A stretch of DNA of 64,000 bases. It comes from Pseudomonas sp. QTF5. Lineage in GTDB: Bacteria; Pseudomonadota; Gammaproteobacteria; Pseudomonadales; Pseudomonadaceae. The notes beneath the pieces are model-generated. The model was given only the letters and a program-made list of their open reading frames with translations. It was not told where the DNA came from and made no database searches. A program made the position numbers and the translations under genes. Shown here piece by piece: positions 37,073 through 45,559 of this stretch; the stretch's first letter is position 1; each line of letters starts with the position of its first letter. Where the stretch lies: NCBI RefSeq assembly GCF_000512695.2, contig NZ_AZRW02000004.1:186001-250000 (forward strand), read 5' to 3'.

Positions 37073-38320
37073 TTAGTCGGGCGGTTTCGGTGGAGGCGAC
37101 ACCCATGACATCAGCGCTTCAATACTGTCAGAGCTTGCAAGCAGACACTTCGCCTCCTCAACCTTTGCTAAAAGCTCCGCGCGAGCTTCGCCATTCATAT
37201 CAGCTGAATGGGTGGAGATGTCGTCGAAAAAATCTTGTAGCTTCCTATCAGAACTCCACTTGTCGATGATCTTCAGTAGGTTGCGTAGCGAGTCTTCCCG
37301 GGCCTGGATAATCAGCGAGCGCTCGTAGCGAGCAGTCGCTATTGCGCGCTCTGCATCCCACCTCTTTCGCTCCTCTGCCGCCTGCCGGTCAGCCTCAGCA
37401 ATCTGAGGCCCCAATATTTTCGACCGCTCCACCAAAGCCAACACAATGCCGTCGAGTTGTTTCGAAAGACTTACTTTGTCCTCAGTCCAGGTATGAGCCC
37501 AGTCCACCCGCCCATACGGGCTGTAAGCCCTAAGGCAAAGTCGTTTGGAAGCAACACGCTGAGTACTTCGCGGGTAAAACGTCTTCGACTTTCGATCCCA
37601 CAGCCCTGGCTTGAGCTCTTTAGCCTCCTTGACGGGCCAATACTGGCCATCGAGATAGACCATCTCCTTTTCAACCGTAGCCTCGTAGACAGTCAGCCCT
37701 ATCGCTACCTCGCCGATGAAGACGATTGTTGGCCGAGCTGGCGCCCAAACATCTGTCTCGAAAGCCGATCGCTTCAGCCGCCCGTCCTCATTTCCAAGCG
37801 CCTTACGTGTGAAGCCGCTTTCACCGCATGCGATTGAAATTCGAAAGTTCGTTTCACGGAAACAGTTCGCAAGTTTCAGCAGAACTGACGCTGCCCTCTG
37901 AAGCGTGGGCTCAGTGACTACAAGGTCGGGGAGGTTACGCTTTGCGGGTTTGAGGTAGCCGTCGCCAGCGACTCTGCCGCTCGTGAATGAATCCAAAGAC
38001 CCCATCACCATCGTCCGTCTGGCACCAGCTTTTTTCGGAGCGGCCTCAGCCAGTTCAGTACCCGTTTTAGACGGCAATTGGTCACCCTTCCGCCACTCGA
38101 CAGGATCGCCAGGTTGGGACTTAGGCAAAGGCGGTGTCTTTAGTTTCTGTCCCGATTGCTTCCTTGCCCAATAGCCTCTTGGCGGACAAGGTATGTTCAG
38201 GCGGGCGCAAACCCGCTTCAGGAACACCGCGAAAACTCCGTACTTGGGAGCGAGGGAGACCATAGGGGTGGTCCAAACCTCGGAGTACAGGGTGTCTCTG
38301 TGGACGCGATCTTGATCCAT
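37073..38320 (-). CDS. Large cargo protein of unknown function
   Basis: A 415-residue protein. The N-terminal ~55 residues (RDTLYSEVWTTPMVSLAPKY, then RLNIPCPPRGYWARKQSG) form a motif I associate with unknown island and plasmid proteins; it may be a helix-turn-helix. The centre holds a mixed domain (FRISIACGESGFTRKALG, then YLDGQYWPVKEAKELKPGLW). The C-terminal third is a long charged coiled-coil-like helix (IAEADRQAAEERKRWDAERA). It is the only large minus-strand gene of the element. No catalytic motif is clear. Confidence 0.6.
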   Translation of the reverse strand: MDQDRVHRDTLYSEVWTTPMVSLAPKYGVFAVFLKRVCARLNIPCPPRGYWARKQSGQKLKTPPLPKSQPGDPVEWRKGDQLPSKTGTELAEAAPKKAGARRTMVMGSLDSFTSGRVAGDGYLKPAKRNLPDLVVTEPTLQRAASVLLKLANCFRETNFRISIACGESGFTRKALGNEDGRLKRSAFETDVWAPARPTIVFIGEVAIGLTVYEATVEKEMVYLDGQYWPVKEAKELKPGLWDRKSKTFYPRSTQRVASKRLCLRAYSPYGRVDWAHTWTEDKVSLSKQLDGIVLALVERSKILGPQIAEADRQAAEERKRWDAERAIATARYERSLIIQAREDSLRNLLKIIDKWSSDRKLQDFFDDISTHSADMNGEARAELLAKVEEAKCLLASSDSIEALMSWVSPPPKPPD

Positions 38321-38555
38321 CTCCAGCAGCCTCTGAATTTTTGCCCAGGAGTGGGGATCACGCTGACAGTTTTCCTTGGGGTGGTCAAAACGGCAGCCAA
38401 GAAATAATCCGGTTTAGTCCTTCTATCGCCTCGGCCGGCACCTGCGACGAGGCTGCGCTAAGGTTTCACAGCCGCGACCTAGTGCCCGGCCGGCCAGCTT
38501 GGTATCCATTAACCATGGCCGCTCGCTGCGCCAGGCTGACCGTTACCTTCATCGA

Positions 38556-38590
38556 GTGTTGAAATCTACACTCTGTGTAGATCCCAACAC
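38556..38590. repeat. 35-bp near-perfect palindrome
   Basis: GTGTTG-AA-ATCTACAC-TCT-GTGTAGAT-CC-CAACAC forms long arms around a three-base centre. It could be a protein binding site or a hairpin in single-stranded DNA. A related copy lies at 36013, on the other side of the unknown gene. Confidence 0.85.
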
Positions 38591-38758
38591 ACTGGCGCCG
38601 GCTCTCATTCGTGAAAACAATCCTCCAGAAATGAACTGAGTCATTTGTCGACCGCGCCCCGAAACAGGGTGGCGGGAACGCCACTGTGTGGCACTGGGAC
38701 CACACTCGCAATCATGTGCAATCGGTCAACCAGGCTCTCTTTGGATTAACTCCTACGC

Positions 38759-38819
38759 CGGCTATACACACCCCCCTGGGCATCGCTTAAACGGCTATAC
38801 ACAACCCCCCAGGCATCGC
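38759..38819. repeat. Two 28-bp direct repeats, 33 bp apart
   Basis: CGGCTATACACA followed by a C6 run and GGCATCGC occurs at 38759-38786 and again at 38792-38819 with few changes. They stand just before a hairpin and the AlpA-type gene, so a role as operator or iteron is possible. Confidence 0.85.
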
Positions 38820-38842
38820 GCATTTTCACCGGTTGAAAATGC
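38820..38842. repeat. Inverted repeat upstream of the AlpA-type gene
   Basis: GCATTTTCA (38820-38828) and TGAAAATGC (38834-38842) flank CCGGT. It lies 94 bases before ATG 38937 and is a candidate operator. Confidence 0.7.
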
Positions 38843-38936
38843 CCCCGAGCAGTGAGCAGCTTGTGTCACGCGCTGAGTGTCAATGCCAATGAACCAACGC
38901 TGCTACGCTTTCATTTTCTCGAATGGAGTCGAAGCG

Positions 38937-39152
38937 ATGCCTTCCACGAACAGACCAGGAACCGAGAACATTGATCGCTTCCTGCGCCTCGACGAGGTGC
39001 TGCACACCACTGGCCTGGGCCGAAATACGGTATACCGGCGGATCAGGGAAGGCACCTTCCCAAAACAGGTCAGGATAGGCCCCAACTCGGTGGCTTGGCG
39101 TCAGTCGGCAATCGCTCAATGGATGTTCGATCTAAACCCAGTCGGAGATTGA
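38937..39152 (+). CDS. AlpA-family regulator (second copy)
   Basis: A 71-residue AlpA-type protein: RFLRLDEVLHTTGLGRNTVY, then REGTFPKQVRIGPNSVAWR and a final IAQWM. ATG 38937 has GGAG upstream; an open frame to 38877 is less likely. It may activate the excisionase gene at 40.1 kb, as AlpA does in CP4-57. A terminator follows. Confidence 0.82.
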   Translation: MPSTNRPGTENIDRFLRLDEVLHTTGLGRNTVYRRIREGTFPKQVRIGPNSVAWRQSAIAQWMFDLNPVGD

Positions 39153-39186
39153 AGTGCTGGAGCGCGGGACACATAGACCAGAATCG

Positions 39187-39216
39187 AAAAGCCCGGCGCT
39201 GGGCCGGGCTTCTATT
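39187..39216. terminator. Bidirectional terminator
   Basis: AGCCCGGC (39190-39197) and GCCGGGCT (39203-39210) with flanking A and T runs serve both the AlpA-type gene and the converging antitoxin gene. Confidence 0.85.
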
Positions 39217-39228
39217 TGCAATTGCTGA

Positions 39229-39567
39229 TCAGGCTGCTGCGTGTTCTTGATCATCCTGGCTGTGAGTTACCACTTTCGACAGTCCAAGTCCTACAGCGGA
39301 CAATACCTTCAGTAGCGTAGACAGGCCTGGGTTTCCATCTGCTGAAAATTGTCTATAGAGGTTCCCTCTATTCAGTCCGGTTGTGTTGGAAACAGCGGCA
39401 AAACCGCCTCTCGCCTCTACTACACGGCGTACCGCGGTAAGAAAAACAGACTCACCGCCCTCTTCGTCAATTTCCTCTAGTGCTGCAACGAGATACTCAA
39501 GAGCAAAGTCCTCGTCTGTGCGCAGCATTTCGAGAACACTGTCCTCGTGATTGCTTACGCTTTTCAT
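39229..39567 (-). CDS. HigA-type antitoxin (addiction module antidote)
   Basis: A 112-residue protein. The C-terminal half is an XRE-like helix-turn-helix (FAAVSNTTGLNRGNLYRQFS, then PGLSTLLKVLSAVGLGLS), typical of addiction-module antidotes. The N-terminal half is acidic. It starts four bases after the toxin stop, and the toxin-first order is that of higBA. Confidence 0.82.
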   Translation of the reverse strand: MKSVSNHEDSVLEMLRTDEDFALEYLVAALEEIDEEGGESVFLTAVRRVVEARGGFAAVSNTTGLNRGNLYRQFSADGNPGLSTLLKVLSAVGLGLSKVVTHSQDDQEHAAA

Positions 39568-39571
39568 TGTG

Positions 39572-39886
39572 CTACCCCTTCAGCGCCTTCCAAATTTCTA
39601 TTGATTGATCGATGTCGTTTTGCTGTCTTTGCTTCGTTCCGCCGCCCAGCAAAAGTAAAACCAACGTGCCGGAAATGACGTAATACACCCGATAACCGGG
39701 ACCGTAATCGATGCGCAACTCGTAGACTGAATCACCTACGGGGGCGTGATCACCAAAATTCCCTAGGGCGGCCCGCTCCACTCTAGTGGTGATGCGCGCT
39801 TTTGCCCTGGAGTCTCGAAGTGAATCAAGCCAGCACTGGTACAGATCGACATCGTTGTCAGTGTGGGCGTGCTTCACTTCATACAT
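39572..39886 (-). CDS. RelE/HigB-type toxin
   Basis: A 104-residue protein of the RelE/ParE superfamily (phage Gp49-like killer proteins). SRAKARITTRVERAALGNFG, ELRIDYGPGYRVYYV and LLLLGGGTKQRQQNDI are diagnostic. Family members are ribosome-dependent mRNA endonucleases. With the downstream antitoxin it should stabilise the element. Confidence 0.85.
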   Translation of the reverse strand: MYEVKHAHTDNDVDLYQCWLDSLRDSRAKARITTRVERAALGNFGDHAPVGDSVYELRIDYGPGYRVYYVISGTLVLLLLGGGTKQRQQNDIDQSIEIWKALKG

Positions 39887-40077
39887 GCAGTGTACCTTTA
39901 AAGGGACAAATTACTAATTGATAAAGTTCATCGAGTGGATTGGGTCGATGGGTGTCCATTTGTACAGTGAAAAACTTTCTTCCACCTAGGTCTCGCGCTC
40001 TCAGGACCAAGTGGCGCGCCATTCTCGCGCTCGCGGGTGAGCCGAAATGTAGACGATCAAGCTGAGGAATGCGAAAA

Positions 40078-40353
40078 ATGCGTTATGTGACTGTCAGAAA
40101 GTTTTCCAGCGACTCTGGGTACACTGAGGCCGCGATTCGATCAAAGATCGCTGACGGCACATGGGGCAAAGATCACGTTTGGCGAAAGGCACCTGATGGG
40201 CGGGTGCTGATCGATGTAAAGGGTTACGAAACCTGGGTGGAAATTGGCAAACCATCAACGGCTATTCGAGAAGGTAGGTTCCCGTCAGGACATAGCCCCG
40301 CGCCGCTGATGAGCAAAGGACCAAGACTCGGAAGTCCAAAGCCGCTTGTGTGA
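40078..40353 (+). CDS. xis: Excisionase-like protein
   Basis: A 91-residue protein. The MRYVTVRKFSSDSGYTEAAI start, then KIADGTWGKDHVWRKAPDGR and VLIDVKGYETWV, fits small phage excisionases. ATG 40078 lies ten bases after GAGGA; ATG 40069 touches it. It sits next to attR, opposite the integrase at attL, so the element keeps both parts of its excision machinery. Confidence 0.78.
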   Translation: MRYVTVRKFSSDSGYTEAAIRSKIADGTWGKDHVWRKAPDGRVLIDVKGYETWVEIGKPSTAIREGRFPSGHSPAPLMSKGPRLGSPKPLV

Positions 40354-40449
40354 TGCCATTCGTCGGAGCGACCCACCTCATATAATGGTCACTTTGAGCG
40401 CCTTCCCTGCCGAAGAGAAAACGGCAAAAATCCACCTAGCAGCGAGCGC

Positions 40450-40471
40450 CGTGTATCCCCACATGTATCCC
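40450..40471. promoter_or_regulatory. Putative arm-binding sites, right end
   Basis: CGTGTATCCCC (40450-40460) and ATGTATCCC (40463-40471) repeat the word found upstream of the integrase. They lie 70-90 bp inside attR. Confidence 0.6.
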
Positions 40472-40524
40472 TCGCACAAACTAAAAAATAAATACCAAGC
40501 AAATACAGCATGTTAGGAAGCCAG

Positions 40525-40552
40525 TTCAAATGTCTGTGTACCACCAAGTACC
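40525..40552 (+). other. attR: right attachment site
   Basis: TTCAAATGTCTGTGTA followed by CCACCAAGTACC copies the 3' end of the tRNA-Met gene with a few changes and a two-base loss. With attL it bounds an element of about 14.7 kb. Confidence 0.8.
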
Positions 40553-40588
40553 GATTTATAGATGTCTACAGCAGTCTATAAATCACCT

Positions 40589-40618
40589 CAAGAAGCCCGC
40601 CTCGTGCGGGCTTTCTTG
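40589..40618 (+). terminator. Terminator after attR
   Basis: CAAGAAGCCCGC and GCGGGCTTTCTTG around CTCGT mirror the hairpin at 25870. It marks the left end of a second, decayed element. Confidence 0.85.
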
Positions 40619-40644
40619 TATCTGGATATCCATCCTGATCTACC

Positions 40645-40812
40645 TGCATTCTTCAGATGAGTCGCGTAAGGGCTTACTGCAAAGACATCCACGACCCGGC
40701 CCGTGTAACCGGCAGAGCGATGAACAACCCCTTGAGGGGTTCATAAGTTTCTGCCATCGGGAAAGGCCGTGAATTAGGCCCATGTCTCGCAAGAAGAACT
40801 GCCCGCTAGAGG
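40645..40812 (+). pseudogene. Relic of a second P4-type integrase
   Basis: One frame reads QMSRVRAYCKDIHDPARVTG, then AMNNPLRG. After a frameshift another reads KFLPSGKAVN, a TAG stop, then AHVSQEELPA. These match residues 172-221 of the intact integrase at 25999 in order. The rest of the gene is gone, and glyA's stop lies only two bases further. Confidence 0.85.
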
Positions 40813-40813
40813 G

Positions 40814-42079
40814 TTAACGATAGACCGGATGACGACGGCAGAGCGCCACCACTTGTTCGCGCACCTGGTGCCTGACCTTCTCGCTATCGCCGTTTTCCAA
40901 GGCGCCCAGTACGTCGCACAACCAGCCCGCCACTTGCTCGCATTCGACCACGCCGAAACCTCGGGTGGTAACCGCCGGGGTACCGATGCGCAGCCCGGAG
41001 GTCACGAACGGTGAGCGCGGGTCGTTGGGCACCGAGTTCTTGTTAGCGGTGATGTAGGCCTTGCTCAGGGCCGCATCGGCTTCCTTGCCGGTGTAAGGCC
41101 TGCCGGTCAGGTCGATTAGCATCATGTGGTTATCGGTGCCACCGGAGACGATCTTGTAACCCCGCTCTTGCAGCACGGCCGCCATGGCCCGGGCGTTGAT
41201 CACCACCTGTGTCTGATAGGTTTTGAACTCGGGCCTCAGTGCTTCCTTGAAAGCGACGGCCTTGGCAGCGATCTGATGCATCAATGGGCCGCCCTGGACG
41301 CCCGGGAATACCGCGGAATCGAGCTTTTTGTAGAACACTTCGTCTTGCCCCTTGGACAAAATCAAGCCGCCCCGTGGGCCGCGCAGGGTTTTGTGAGTGG
41401 TGCTGGTGACCACGTGGGCGTGCGGCAATGGGTCCGGGTATTCGCCGGCGGCGACCAGCCCCGCGACGTGGGCCATGTCGACCCAGAAAATGGCCCCGAC
41501 CTTGTCGGCAATGGTCCGCATACGCGCCCAGTCTTTGCACCGGGAGTAGGCAGAAAAGCCACCGATCAGCATTTTCGGTCGCGTTTCCAGGGCGATGCGT
41601 TCCATCTCGTCGTAATCGAGAAAGCCCGTTTTCGGGTCCAGCCCATAAGGGACGATCTTGTAATGACGGCCCGAGAAATTTGAAGGGTTACCGTGGGTCA
41701 GGTGACCACCTTGGGCCAGGTTCATGCCCATCACCGTGTCACCGGGATTGATCAATGCCAGGAATACCGCGGCGTTCGCCTGAGCGCCCGCATGTGGCTG
41801 CACGTTGGCGTAATCGCAGTTGAACAACGTCTTGACTCGCTCGATGGCCAGTTGCTCAGCCACGTCAACATATTCACAGCCGCTGTAGTAGCGCTTACCC
41901 GGATAGCCTTCGGCGTATTTGTTGGTGAGCACGGTGCTCTGAATTTTCATGACCAGAGGGCTGGCGTAGTTCTCGGAGGCGATCAGTTCGACGTGGTCTT
42001 CCTGACGATGTTCTTCGTTATGAATCGCCTCACACAGCTCGGCGTCGAATGCTTTAAGGGTCAGCGTGGAGTCGTACAT
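40814..42079 (-). CDS. glyA: Serine hydroxymethyltransferase
   Basis: A 421-residue PLP enzyme that converts serine and tetrahydrofolate to glycine and methylene-tetrahydrofolate. The PLP lysine is in [16 protein letters not shown] 42079 gives the usual [12 protein letters not shown] start; the frame is open upstream into the next gene. It is the last gene of the PLP operon and probably one of several glyA copies, since the window carries no other core context for it. Confidence 0.94.
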   Translation of the reverse strand: MYDSTLTLKAFDAELCEAIHNEEHRQEDHVELIASENYASPLVMKIQSTVLTNKYAEGYPGKRYYSGCEYVDVAEQLAIERVKTLFNCDYANVQPHAGAQANAAVFLALINPGDTVMGMNLAQGGHLTHGNPSNFSGRHYKIVPYGLDPKTGFLDYDEMERIALETRPKMLIGGFSAYSRCKDWARMRTIADKVGAIFWVDMAHVAGLVAAGEYPDPLPHAHVVTSTTHKTLRGPRGGLILSKGQDEVFYKKLDSAVFPGVQGGPLMHQIAAKAVAFKEALRPEFKTYQTQVVINARAMAAVLQERGYKIVSGGTDNHMMLIDLTGRPYTGKEADAALSKAYITANKNSVPNDPRSPFVTSGLRIGTPAVTTRGFGVVECEQVAGWLCDVLGALENGDSEKVRHQVREQVVALCRRHPVYR

Positions 42080-42113
42080 GATGAAAAGGTCCTTGGTTGG
42101 AAGGTAAGTCGGT

Positions 42114-43286
42114 TTACGACAAGAGCCGAATGACACGCGCGGCGATGTCGTCGATCTGCGAGTCCTCACAGATCAACGGTGGCAGCAGTCGCAGGGTCGT
42201 GCCGCGAGTCACCGTTATCAGCAGGCGTTGTTCATCCCGCGCCCGGCCGACCAGTTCGGCACACTGACGGTTCAGTTCGATGCCGACCATCAGGCCCAGG
42301 CCGCGAATGGAAACGACCTCACTGTGATTGCCAAGCGCCTCCTGCAGCGCAGCCAGCAGCCGACGGCCAGATGTGGCTGCGCGCTGCGGGATGTGATCGC
42401 GCTCCATGATGTCGAGTACGGTGCATCCCACGCGGCAGGCCAGGGGATTGCCGCCGAAAGTGGAGGCATGATGGCCCGGGGAAAACAGTTCAGCGGCCTT
42501 GCCCCGAGCCAGGCATGCGCCAATGGGAAAGCCATTGCCCAGTGCCTTGGCCAGCGTGATGACATCCGGCACTATCCCCGCGTGTTGGAAGCCAAACCAG
42601 GCGCCGGTGCGGCCCATCCCGGTTTGCACTTCATCGACCATCATCAACCAATCGTGCTCGTCGCACAGTTGCCGCAGAGCCTGCAGATAACCGGTGGACG
42701 CGGCATGCACACCGCCCTCACCCTGCACGGGCTCGACCAGTACCGCGACGATGTTGGGTGATTGCGCCGCCACCTCGCGGATCGCCTCGATATTGTCGTA
42801 AGGCACCCGTAGAAAGCCTGGCATCAAAGGCTCAAAGCCACGCTGCACGGCGGGGTTGCCGGTGGCCGCGAGGGTGGCCAAAGTGCGACCGTGAAAGCTG
42901 TTTTCCATCACCAGCACTTGTGGCTGCACCACATTCCTGGCGTTGGCGTGGAGCCGGGCCAACTTGAGCGCCGCTTCGTTGGCTTCAGCCCCCGAGTTGC
43001 AAAAAAAGGCGCGTTGCATGCCCGACAAGACGCACAAGCGCTCACTCAATTGCTCCTGCCATTCGATGCGAAACATGTTGGTGGTGTGCAGTAACTGGCT
43101 CGCTTGCTCGGCAATGGCGGCGGCAATTTCGGGGTTGGCATGCCCGAGGCTGGTCACCGCCACACCGGCGATTGCATCCAGGTATTCGACCCCGTGCATG
43201 TCCCACAGAGATGCCCCTTGGCCTCGACTGAAGGAGACCGGCTGGCGAGCATAGTTGTGCATGAGGTACGAGGGTGCAGAGGACAT
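42114..43286 (-). CDS. Class III aminotransferase (acetylornithine type)
   Basis: A 390-residue PLP aminotransferase. [44 protein letters not shown] and the lysine motif [16 protein letters not shown] are standard for ArgD-like acetylornithine or succinyldiaminopimelate aminotransferases. The operon context (serC, glyA) argues against a purely arginine role, but the substrate cannot be settled. It ends 34 bp before glyA. Confidence 0.88.
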   Translation of the reverse strand: MSSAPSYLMHNYARQPVSFSRGQGASLWDMHGVEYLDAIAGVAVTSLGHANPEIAAAIAEQASQLLHTTNMFRIEWQEQLSERLCVLSGMQRAFFCNSGAEANEAALKLARLHANARNVVQPQVLVMENSFHGRTLATLAATGNPAVQRGFEPLMPGFLRVPYDNIEAIREVAAQSPNIVAVLVEPVQGEGGVHAASTGYLQALRQLCDEHDWLMMVDEVQTGMGRTGAWFGFQHAGIVPDVITLAKALGNGFPIGACLARGKAAELFSPGHHASTFGGNPLACRVGCTVLDIMERDHIPQRAATSGRRLLAALQEALGNHSEVVSIRGLGLMVGIELNRQCAELVGRARDEQRLLITVTRGTTLRLLPPLICEDSQIDDIAARVIRLLS

Positions 43287-43340
43287 CGGATGGCTTCCTG
43301 TAGAGCTGGATCAAGATGTTAAGGGGGTTGTCAGCGGCGA

Positions 43341-44159
43341 CTACTCATCACTTCCCGGACAGGCATCCGCGGTCGGCCAGTAGTAGGCATCCGGCATGGC
43401 ACGTGCGCCGAAGATGGCCTGACCGACACGCACCACGGTGGCCCCCTCTTCAATGGCGACTTCAAAATCGCCGGACATGCCCATGGACAGTTCTTCCAGC
43501 CCGACGCCCGCCGGGGCGTGCTGGCGCAAGCGCTCGCGCAGTTCGCGCAACCGTACAAAGCAAGGGCGCACACGGGCTACGTCAGCCGAAAACAGCGCCA
43601 GCGTCATCAAACCGCGCACCCGTAACGCCGAGAACGATGGCAGCGCAGATATAAAATCCGCGACGGCTTCGGGCTCCAGACCGTACTTGCTGGCTTCGCA
43701 AGAGGTATTAACCTGGACGAACACATCCAGTTGACGCCCCTCGATGTGCAGGCGACGATCCAGGGCCTCGGCCACTCGCAGGCTGTCCAACGCCTGAAAT
43801 TCACTGGCAAAACGCGCCACCTGCTTGGCCTTGTTGGTTTGCAGGTGGCCGATAACCGACCATTGCAGGCCGGCAAGGTCGGTCATGGCCTGCCATTTGC
43901 GCTGCGCTTCCTGCACCTTGTTCTCACCGAGTAGACGGCAGCCGGCGGCGTAGGCCAGACGCAGATGAGCTTCGTCAAAGGTCTTGCTGACCGGCAGCAG
44001 ACGCACACTCGCCGGATCACGTCCGACCCGCTGACAGGCATTAGCGATACGCTGCTGCACGGCTGCCAGATTGCGACGAAAGTCCTCGACGCTGGTGGCC
44101 TGTGGGTAACGGCCATGACGCTCGTGCAGGGTGACGGTTTCTTCCAGTTGATCGAGCAT
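43341..44159 (-). CDS. YggS/PLPBP family PLP-binding protein
   Basis: A 272-residue protein of the YggS (PROSC/PLPBP) family, which binds PLP without a known reaction and buffers cellular PLP. LLPVSKTF holds the PLP lysine; GENKVQEA, WSVIGHLQTNKAK and GLMTLA, then LSMGMSGDFEVAIEEG, are the family signatures. It is longer than most (about 230) because of an N-terminal extension. ATG 44159 overlaps the BenE stop by one base. Confidence 0.9.
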   Translation of the reverse strand: MLDQLEETVTLHERHGRYPQATSVEDFRRNLAAVQQRIANACQRVGRDPASVRLLPVSKTFDEAHLRLAYAAGCRLLGENKVQEAQRKWQAMTDLAGLQWSVIGHLQTNKAKQVARFASEFQALDSLRVAEALDRRLHIEGRQLDVFVQVNTSCEASKYGLEPEAVADFISALPSFSALRVRGLMTLALFSADVARVRPCFVRLRELRERLRQHAPAGVGLEELSMGMSGDFEVAIEEGATVVRVGQAIFGARAMPDAYYWPTADACPGSDE

Positions 44160-45409
44160 CAGTGGGTGGCTCCTTGGGTCGTCACAACAGCGTCGACAGC
44201 CGGAATGACCACCGCCTTACGACGCGGCCAGCGGCCATTGAGTAAGGCGTAGGCCGCCAGACCGATCAGCAACCCCCAGAACGCCCCACCAATCCCCAGC
44301 AAGGTGATGTTCGCGGCGGACGCCAGAAAGGTGATCAGCGAAGCTTCGCGGGATTTGACGTCAGCCATGGCGCTGGCCAGGCTGGCGCCGATAGTGCCGA
44401 GCAGGGCCAGCCCGGCCAGCGTCGTAATGAAGGTGGCCGGGAACGCCATGAACACTGCGGCGAGGGTCACCCCGAAAACCCCGACGAGGATGTAGAACAC
44501 ACCCGCGGCAACCCCGGCGATCCAGCGCTTGGACGGATCCTCCGAGGCTTCCTTGCCGGTGCAGATGGCCGCCGTGATGGCGGCGACGTTGAAGGCGTGC
44601 GACCCGAAGGGCGCCATCAGCAAGGAGCCCAGCCCCGTGACAGTCACGATAGGGTTGGCGCTGGTGCTGAAGCCATCGTTGCGCAGCACCAGCATGCCCG
44701 GCATGTACTGACCGGTGAGGGTGATCAGAAACAGCGGCAGCGCCACGCTGAGCAACGCATTGATCGAGAACTCAGGTCGGGTGAATACCGGTGCCGCGAA
44801 TTGCAGCGCCAACCCCGAAAGATCCACACGACCCTGCGTCAGAAGAAACGCCAGCCCCAGCACCAGAATGCCCACCACCGCGTAGCGCGCGGTAAAGCGC
44901 TTTAGCACCACGTAAGCGGCAATCAGCAACCCGACCAACAGTGGGTCAAGACTCATACCACCAAACGCGCCGATACCGAACTGCAGCAGGATACCGGCCA
45001 GCAGACCCGCAGCCACGCCCGGCGGAATCAGGCGGATGACTTTTTCGAAGCAGCCAGACAAACCCAGCAGCACGAAGGCGGCGGCCGAAATGATGTACGC
45101 ACCTACCGCCTCGGCGTACGGCGTGGTGGACAGCGCGACAACGAGAAAGGCTGCGGCGGGTGTCGACCAGGCGGTAATGATCGGCTCACGGCTCACCCAA
45201 CTGAGAAACAGCCCGGTAATACCCACGCCAATCGACACAGACCATACCCACGACGCCGTCAGCTCGGGGCTGAGCCCGGCGATCTTGGCGGCCTGAAAGA
45301 CCAGGATGAACGTACCGCCATAGTTGACGATGACTGAAATCAGCCCGGCGACAATCGGATGCAGAAGGTCGCGTAGACGCAGGGGCGACGGGGATGCTGA
45401 AGAAGACAT
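44159..45409 (-). CDS. BenE family transporter (benzoate/H+ symporter type)
   Basis: A 416-residue membrane protein with about twelve helices. VNYGGTFILVFQAAKIAGLS and later AFGSHAFNVAAITAAICTGKEA fit the BenE family. Characterised members import benzoate. In this operon another substrate is likely, perhaps a vitamer or amino acid precursor, but this is inference. The start ATG 45409 gives a short cytoplasmic tail. Confidence 0.85.
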   Translation of the reverse strand: MSSSASPSPLRLRDLLHPIVAGLISVIVNYGGTFILVFQAAKIAGLSPELTASWVWSVSIGVGITGLFLSWVSREPIITAWSTPAAAFLVVALSTTPYAEAVGAYIISAAAFVLLGLSGCFEKVIRLIPPGVAAGLLAGILLQFGIGAFGGMSLDPLLVGLLIAAYVVLKRFTARYAVVGILVLGLAFLLTQGRVDLSGLALQFAAPVFTRPEFSINALLSVALPLFLITLTGQYMPGMLVLRNDGFSTSANPIVTVTGLGSLLMAPFGSHAFNVAAITAAICTGKEASEDPSKRWIAGVAAGVFYILVGVFGVTLAAVFMAFPATFITTLAGLALLGTIGASLASAMADVKSREASLITFLASAANITLLGIGGAFWGLLIGLAAYALLNGRWPRRKAVVIPAVDAVVTTQGATH

Positions 45410-45559
45410 GGTTGCTTTGCTCCTTGCAAAACAAGGTGTTTGGCCTCGGATGAGGGGTAATTTATAGCGCTGAAATGGCATGTTTTTCCCCTGCATTTTT
45501 TCGCAGAAGGCCAGACCACTTACCGGACCGCTTGCTGTGACTGAAAAGCGATCCCTGCC

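Noticed and set aside
40525..40552. attR as a second functional tRNA-Met
   Set aside because: Only the 3' part of the tRNA is present and it lacks an acceptor 5' strand, D-arm and anticodon arm.
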